Shown piece by piece: positions 59,824-64,000 of a stretch of 64,000 bases of DNA. How positions within the stretch are numbered: position 1 is the first letter of the stretch; every line of letters begins with the position of its first letter. Below the pieces are notes generated by a model. The model had not been told where the DNA came from. It saw only the letters and a program-made list of their open reading frames with translations, and did not search any database. Source of the DNA: Rathayibacter sp. VKM Ac-2857 (GTDB taxonomy: Bacteria; Actinomycetota; Actinomycetes; Actinomycetales; Microbacteriaceae); contig NZ_JABMLE010000001.1 of NCBI RefSeq assembly GCF_013205025.1, positions 1,116,001 to 1,180,000 on the forward strand. Direction: 5' to 3'. Position numbers and translations under genes: made by a program.

Positions 59824-61097
59824 GCGCGATGTTCCGCTCCCTCGCGGTCCCCAACTACCGGATCTGGTTCGCCGGTGCGATGGTCTCCAACATCGGCACC
59901 TGGATGCAGCGCACGGCCCAGGACTGGATCGTCATCAACGATCTGACCGACCACGACGCGACCGCGCTCGGCGTGACCATGGCGCTGCAGTTCGGTCCGC
60001 AGCTGCTGATGGTGCCCTTCTCCGGCTTCATCGCCGACCGCTTCGACCGCCGGAAGCTCCTGATGGCGACGCAGGCCGCGATGGCCGTCCTCGGCCTCGC
60101 GCTCGGCCTGATCGTCGTGACCGGGATCGTCCAGCTCTGGATGGTCTACGTCTTCGCGCTGCTCCTGGGCTTCGCCGCCGCGATCGACGCGCCGGTCCGC
60201 CAGACCTTCGTCTCGGCCCTCGTCGAGGAGCGCGACCTCTCCAACGCCGTTTCGCTCAACTCGGCCTCCTTCAACTCCGCGCGGATGATCGGCCCGGCCC
60301 TCGCGGGCGTGCTGATCGCGGCCGTCGGCTCCGGCTGGGTCTTCCTTCTCAACGCCGCGAGCTTCGTCGCCGTGCTCGTCTCGCTGCGCTTCCTGCACCG
60401 GGAGCAGCTGCGCTCCGCCCCCCGCGCGACCCGCGGACCGGGCGCCCTGCTCGAGGGCTTCCGCTACGTGTCGCGGCGGCCGGACATCCTCGTGGTGCTC
60501 TCGATCGTCTTCCTGATCGGCACCTTCGGCCTCAACTTCCCGATCTTCGCCTCGACGATGGCGACGGTCGAGTTCGACATGGGCGCGAGCGAGTTCGGCC
60601 TGCTCTCCTCCGCCATCGCCGTCGGCTCGGTCGTCGGCGCCCTGCTCTCCGCCCGGCGCGACCGCCCCCGGTTGCGCCTGATCGTGGGCGCGGCCGCGGC
60701 CTTCGGTATCGCCCTCGCCCTCGCCGGCCTCATGCCGACCGTCTGGGCCTTCGCGCTCCTGCTGCCCTTCGTCGGCATCGCCGCGCAGACGCTGATGACC
60801 TCGGCGAACGGCTACGTGCAGCTCTCCACCACCCCGGAGATGCGCGGTCGAGTGATGGCGCTCTACATGGCCATCTTCATGGGCGGCACCCCGATCGGCG
60901 CCCCGCTGATCGGCTGGGTCGCCAACGCCTACGGCCCGCGCTGGGCGATGCTGGTCGGCGCCGCCTCCGGCGCTCTGGCCGCCGGCGTCGGCCTCGGCTG
61001 GTACCTGCGCACCCGCCGCCGCGCCCGTGCCGGCGAGCCCGCCGCCCAGGAGGAGGTCGCCCTCGTGACGACCCCCGCCCTCACGCCTCGCGCGTGA
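59820..61097 (+). CDS. MFS exporter (DHA3-like, 12 TM)
   Basis: This 425-residue exporter starts with an ATG that overlaps the MarR stop (ATGA). LAVPNYRIWFAGAMVSNIGTWMQRTAQDW is the typical start of DHA3/TIGR00900 exporters; FIADRFDRRKLLMATQ is motif A. Twelve TM helices are predicted. Its stop codon (61095-61097) lies inside a 28-bp direct repeat that also covers the end of the transglutaminase gene at 62314. The last residues TTPALTPRA come from that repeat. Confidence 0.92.
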   Translation: MSAMFRSLAVPNYRIWFAGAMVSNIGTWMQRTAQDWIVINDLTDHDATALGVTMALQFGPQLLMVPFSGFIADRFDRRKLLMATQAAMAVLGLALGLIVVTGIVQLWMVYVFALLLGFAAAIDAPVRQTFVSALVEERDLSNAVSLNSASFNSARMIGPALAGVLIAAVGSGWVFLLNAASFVAVLVSLRFLHREQLRSAPRATRGPGALLEGFRYVSRRPDILVVLSIVFLIGTFGLNFPIFASTMATVEFDMGASEFGLLSSAIAVGSVVGALLSARRDRPRLRLIVGAAAAFGIALALAGLMPTVWAFALLLPFVGIAAQTLMTSANGYVQLSTTPEMRGRVMALYMAIFMGGTPIGAPLIGWVANAYGPRWAMLVGAASGALAAGVGLGWYLRTRRRARAGEPAAQEEVALVTTPALTPRA

Positions 61098-61102
61098 TCT
61101 CC
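61075..61102 (+). repeat. Left 28-bp direct repeat flanking the DUF3800 insertion
   Basis: This 28-bp sequence (starts CCGCCCTCACGCC, ends GCGTGATCTCC) is identical to 62314-62341. It covers the end of the MFS gene. The pair brackets 1.2 kb with the DUF3800 gene. Confidence 0.9.
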
Positions 61103-61134
61103 GAGCGACCCAGCTCCTCCACGGAGTGCGGATC
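61081..61134 (-). pseudogene. Displaced 3'-end fragment of a transglutaminase-like gene
   Basis: On the reverse strand 17 codons read PHSVEELGRSEITREA-stop. The intact transglutaminase gene ends PHSSKLFVRVEITREA-stop. PHS and EITREA are identical, with divergence between. The fragment therefore looks like a remnant of the gene end on the far side of the inserted DUF3800 gene. It ends in the left direct repeat. It could also be a chance extension of the repeat. Confidence 0.5.
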
Positions 61135-61138
61135 GCGC

Positions 61139-62059
61139 TTACGAACTCCTGCGCTGGGCGGCGCGCTCCGCCGCTTCCTTGATCAGCCGGTACTGCTCCG
61201 GCGAAACGGAGTCCCCTATCCGGCGAGCATTGTCCCTTCCAGCGAGCGGTCGTACGGCCGAGAACGCTGCCGCACCATGGATATCAAGGTGGGATCTGTT
61301 GTGAAGGTGAAGTTTCGACTCTCTGGTGAATGCGCGCCGGAGTGGTTGCGACAGGATTCTCGGAACCCACTCGTTCCGATCCACCTCCGTCACTAGTAGC
61401 TGGCGCTCGATACCACGAGTGACCGATGCCGCCACCCAGTCGGCGAATTGGATGTTCGCGCTGAGCAGACTGTCCACGTGCATCGGTGGCTCCACGATTC
61501 TTCTCATCTCCGCATGATCGCCGGCGCGCCCCAGTATGTGGCTGTACATGCGAGGAAGCCGCTTCGCTCGATCCTTCTCGTTGATCTGGTCGATCATCAC
61601 GAGGAGTTGCTCGTTCTTCCGCTCAGCGAAGGTGCAGAGGCGATTCAGTGCCTCCCTCATCGCAAGGGCCTCTCGCTCGTCCTTGTCGAGCCGGGTCTGC
61701 TTAGGAGTGCCGATCGGTTTCTCGTCGGCGTAGTAGAACAGCGTGCCGCCGAGCTTCTCCCGCAGAATCCGCACCAGACCGGCGAAGACGCGGATCTGAT
61801 CGGGGTAGTGCTGTGCGGTGAAGGAGTGGAAGATCACGGACCCCTTCTTCTCCCATCGCCCCGGATGCTCCGCGTCAGCGATCTCCGGCGCGAAGATGAT
61901 TCGCTTCTCCCGATCGAACAGCTGACCGAAGCGGCGGGCGTTCCGATCAGGCACGACGAAGCCGGCATATCCGAAGGCCGGACTCGTACGAAAACGCGCG
62001 TCTGCCTTCGACACGAACGCGCCGGTCTCGCCTATCTCATCGATGTACGCCAAAAGCAT
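61139..62059 (-). CDS. DUF3800 domain protein
   Basis: This 306-residue protein has LLAYIDEIGETGAF at the start with the Asp-Glu pair typical of DUF3800, and further acidic or conserved residues (MIDQINEKD, NIQFADWVAASVTRG). DUF3800 proteins are thought to be RNase H-like nucleases linked to mobile elements and phage defence; the role here is inferred. The stop is TAA and codon use is visibly less GC-rich than in its neighbours. It sits between 28-bp direct repeats, suggesting recent gain. No integrase or transposase is present. Confidence 0.88.
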   Translation of the reverse strand: MLLAYIDEIGETGAFVSKADARFRTSPAFGYAGFVVPDRNARRFGQLFDREKRIIFAPEIADAEHPGRWEKKGSVIFHSFTAQHYPDQIRVFAGLVRILREKLGGTLFYYADEKPIGTPKQTRLDKDEREALAMREALNRLCTFAERKNEQLLVMIDQINEKDRAKRLPRMYSHILGRAGDHAEMRRIVEPPMHVDSLLSANIQFADWVAASVTRGIERQLLVTEVDRNEWVPRILSQPLRRAFTRESKLHLHNRSHLDIHGAAAFSAVRPLAGRDNARRIGDSVSPEQYRLIKEAAERAAQRRSS

Positions 62060-62081
62060 GCGACCATCCTGGCGTTAACGC

Positions 62082-62110
62082 AGAAGCCCACGCACATGGC
62101 GTGGGCTTCT
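62082..62110. terminator. Hairpin upstream of the DUF3800 gene
   Basis: A perfect 12-bp stem AGAAGCCCACGC (62082-62093 with 62099-62110) has a 5-nt loop, 22 nt upstream of the DUF3800 start. It is placed to stop transcription entering from the transglutaminase side. It may be a remnant of the source locus. Confidence 0.75.
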
Positions 62111-62319
62111 CGAATTGGCGCTCCGAGGAACTCTTTCATCCCCTGCTACCGGCCGCAACGATACCACCCGTCTGTGACGTTTGCCATCACATCGCGCGAA
62201 CGTCAGTTCATGCAGGCCGTTCTGGCGCGAATCACGTCATCCGTGCACGCGGCACTCGTCGGAGGGCGAGCTGAGCCGAGTCGCGCCGCAGGCGATCACG
62301 ACGCAGAACATCGCCGCCC

Positions 62320-63168
62320 TCACGCCTCGCGCGTGATCTCCACCCGGACGAACAGCTTCGAGGAGTGCGGCCCGGCGTAGACGCCGCGGAGCGGGGCGAT
62401 GTCGTTGTAGTCGCGGCCGCGGCCGACGATCACGTGCCGGTCGCCGATGTCGATCAGGTTGGTCGGGTCGTAGCCGCGCCAGGCGCCGCCGCAGAACCAC
62501 TCGACCCAGGCGTGCGACTCGCCGACGACGGTCTCGCCGATCGCCGCGTTCGGCTTGGGGTGCAGGTAGCCGGAGACGTAGCGCGCCGGGATGCCGGTCG
62601 AGCGCAGCGCGCCCAGGACGATGTGGGTGATGTCCTGGCAGACGCCCTCGCGGGCGGTCCACGACTCGGTCGCCGTCGAGTGCACGCCGGTGACGCCCTG
62701 GCGGTAGGTCATCTCGCGGCCGATCGTCTCGGCGATCGACAGGGCCGCGTCGCACGGGCCCTCCGCCGCGTCGGCCAGCCGGCGGGCCAGCTCGACGAGG
62801 TCCTCGGGCGGAGCGGTGCGGTTGGTCTGCTTGAGCTGCTCCACGTACTCGGTGAGCGTCTCGACCTGGTCCGCGAGCTGCTCCCAGCCGACCGGGTGGT
62901 CGGGGTGCGCCTTCGGGCGGATCTCGACGAGCGAGGTCGCGGTGAGCGAGAGCTCCTGGTGCGGGTCGAGCACGTCGAAGGACGAGACCCGGGTGCCCCA
63001 GTAGTCGGTGTAGGTGTGCGCCGAGGTGACCGGGCGGATGACCAGGTTGGACGAGAGCACCAGCTGCCCGTCCGAGGACGCCGGGAGCATCCTCGCCTCG
63101 TTGTAGGACGCGACGACGTCGCCCCGGTAGGTGAACCCTGTCGTGTGCGTGATGCGCAGCCTGCTCAC
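62320..63168 (-). CDS. Transglutaminase-like cysteine protease family protein
   Basis: This 282-residue protein has the N-terminal beta domain (LRITHTTGFTYRGDVVASYNEARMLP) and the catalytic triad: Cys in REGVCQDITHIVLGALRSTGIPARYVSGYL, His in GESHAWVEWF and Asp in GYDPTN. The start is a GTG that overlaps the stop of the alpha-E gene. The two genes always occur together in actinobacteria and are thought to build or process a circularly permuted ATP-grasp product. The last codons lie in the 28-bp direct repeat. Confidence 0.92.
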   Translation of the reverse strand: MSRLRITHTTGFTYRGDVVASYNEARMLPASSDGQLVLSSNLVIRPVTSAHTYTDYWGTRVSSFDVLDPHQELSLTATSLVEIRPKAHPDHPVGWEQLADQVETLTEYVEQLKQTNRTAPPEDLVELARRLADAAEGPCDAALSIAETIGREMTYRQGVTGVHSTATESWTAREGVCQDITHIVLGALRSTGIPARYVSGYLHPKPNAAIGETVVGESHAWVEWFCGGAWRGYDPTNLIDIGDRHVIVGRGRDYNDIAPLRGVYAGPHSSKLFVRVEITREA

Positions 63169-64000
63169 AGCGCCTCCCCGATCCAGCTCGGCATGACGTT
63201 GGTGGGGAAGTAGCGCTGGCGGATCGCCTCGGAGGCCGACGAGGTCGCCTCCTGCACGCTGTCCATGTGCCGCGGGAGGTCCTCGAGGATCTCGGCGATC
63301 GGCCGGTACTCCAGCTCGCTGCGGATCTGGCCGAGCACCCGCTGGGCGTCGCCGGTGTGGCCGACGCGGCCGGTGCGCGGCTCGATGTCGCGCATGCACA
63401 TCTCGGCGCGCGAGACCGAGAAGAGGATCGAGCGCGGGAAGAGGCGGTCGAGCAGGAGGAACTCCGCCGCGTTGCGCGCGCTCGGCACGCCGCGGTAGGT
63501 GCGGAGGTACGCCTCGTACGCCCCGCAGGAGCGCAGGATCGTCGTCCAGGACGGGCCGCTCGCCTCGGTCAGCGACCGGGTCGCCAGCAGCCGGGCCGTC
63601 ATGTCGGCGCGCTCGATCGAGCGGCCGAGCGTGAAGAACTGCCAGGCCTCGTCGCGCGAGGTGGCCGACTCGATGATGCCGACGGCGAGCGCCGAGCGCT
63701 CGCGCACCCAGCCGAAGAACTCCGACACCCGCTCCCCCGTGACCCGGCGGGGCATCCGGGTGCGCGTGGTGTTGAGGCACTCCCACAGCTCGGTCGAGAC
63801 GATCTCCCGCGCGCGCCGGGCGTTCTCGCGGGCGGCGCCGAGCGAGTAGGCGATGGAGGCGGGGTTCGTGCGGTCGATCGCGAGGATGGTCAGCACATCG
63901 GCGCGGGTGACCTCCGCCATGTCGTCGGGGGCGGTGGAGCCCATCACCGACAGCAGGGAGCGGCAGGCGGTGTCCTCGTCGATCCACGGGTCCTCGAGCA
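63165..64000 (-). CDS. Alpha-E domain protein (5' part outside the window)
   Basis: At least 277 residues of an alpha-helical protein of the alpha-E (DUF403) family are present. Motifs: DRTNPASIAYSLGAARENARRARE, WQFFTLGRSIERADMTARLL and FPRSILFSVSRAEMCMRDIEP. The start is beyond 64000. It pairs with the transglutaminase gene (4-nt GTGA overlap). The upstream partner is probably a circularly permuted ATP-grasp gene, not seen here. Confidence 0.92.
   Translation of the reverse strand, partial: LEDPWIDEDTACRSLLSVMGSTAPDDMAEVTRADVLTILAIDRTNPASIAYSLGAARENARRAREIVSTELWECLNTTRTRMPRRVTGERVSEFFGWVRERSALAVGIIESATSRDEAWQFFTLGRSIERADMTARLLATRSLTEASGPSWTTILRSCGAYEAYLRTYRGVPSARNAAEFLLLDRLFPRSILFSVSRAEMCMRDIEPRTGRVGHTGDAQRVLGQIRSELEYRPIAEILEDLPRHMDSVQEATSSASEAIRQRYFPTNVMPSWIGEAL

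Larger units (their letters stand above)
61135..62313. mobile_element. Candidate insertion bounded by 28-bp direct repeats
   Basis: The segment between the repeats at 61075-61102 and 62314-62341 holds the DUF3800 gene, a hairpin and about 200 nt with no gene. Lower GC, a TAA stop, exact direct repeats and a displaced gene-end fragment indicate insertion or duplication at the junction of two convergent genes. The mechanism is unknown, as no recombinase is encoded. Confidence 0.55.

Noticed and set aside
61098-62313. Transposase or integrase accompanying the DUF3800 insertion
   Set aside because: No such open frame exists in the segment on either strand.

Overview
The window is high-GC actinobacterial DNA. 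GC-rich third codon positions, GTG starts, 4-nt ATGA/GTGA gene overlaps, many leaderless-looking starts, an F420-type luciferase-like oxidoreductase, a MurE-like ligase with an unusual motif and abundant short intergenic palindromes (GTCTCGATACGCC...GGCTACTCGACCAGCATG) all suggest a member of the Microbacteriaceae, perhaps Rathayibacter or Curtobacterium-like. The genus is a guess. Most of the window is ordinary chromosome; a few accessory loci stand out.

Layout. 1-3662: a ribose-type ABC importer operon (lipoprotein, double ATPase, permease) followed by the start of an unidentified gene that may be a regulator. 3958-9495: a compact RiPP locus with a 54-residue precursor on the + strand facing a four-gene, fully overlapping - strand operon: SagB-type azoline dehydrogenase, leader-binding F protein, fused C/YcaO cyclodehydratase, TetR regulator. 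The precursor has a thiopeptide leader and a core (NCICYICCGGPDD) that resembles the thiomuracin core. It lacks the Ser residues needed for dehydration and cycloaddition, and the matching LanB-type and pyridine-forming genes are absent. The predicted product is a linear poly-thiazole peptide derived from a thiopeptide lineage, and this is the main novelty. 9600-10240: palindromic repeat array. 10240-12482: tRNA-Ser(UGA), HAD phosphatase, serS. 12663-16850: crotonase, FMN alpha-hydroxyacid oxidase, a yybP-ykoY manganese riboswitch with a VIT/CCC1 transporter, and a membrane protein. 16843-22568: pheA, pgm, a DUF559 gene bracketed by matched hairpins, aldo/keto reductase, PfkB kinase.

22618-27079: a sigma factor and Asp23/Gls24-type envelope-stress cluster with divergent arms, ending in a CsbD gene. 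27176-32369: cell-wall proteins (amidase-like, VanY, Mur ligase) and a protein with an internal duplication. 32556-37085: 14-TM exporter, then a GH1 beta-glucosidase with a LacI regulator and a candidate operator. 37125-39245: a second DUF559 gene among three related hairpins, and a solitary beta-class DNA methyltransferase. 39358-50550: small acetyltransferase, lipoate ligase, lipase, TerC, a CitAB-type two-component pair next to a CitMHS citrate transporter, a TSUP permease, a luciferase-like oxidoreductase and an OYE reductase. 50717-51085: second repeat array, a near copy of the first in inverted orientation 41 kb away. 51191-58954: TPM protein plus PspA, desaturase, secreted protein, small phosphodiesterase-fold and phosphatase genes, EamA exporter. 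59175-61097: third repeat cluster and a MarR/MFS pair. 61075-62341: a 1.2-kb insertion carrying a DUF3800 gene between 28-bp direct repeats. 62320-64000: transglutaminase and alpha-E proteins.

Coordinates and starts come from reading the sequence, ribosome-binding sites and overlaps. No database search was run, and family names rest on motif recognition.
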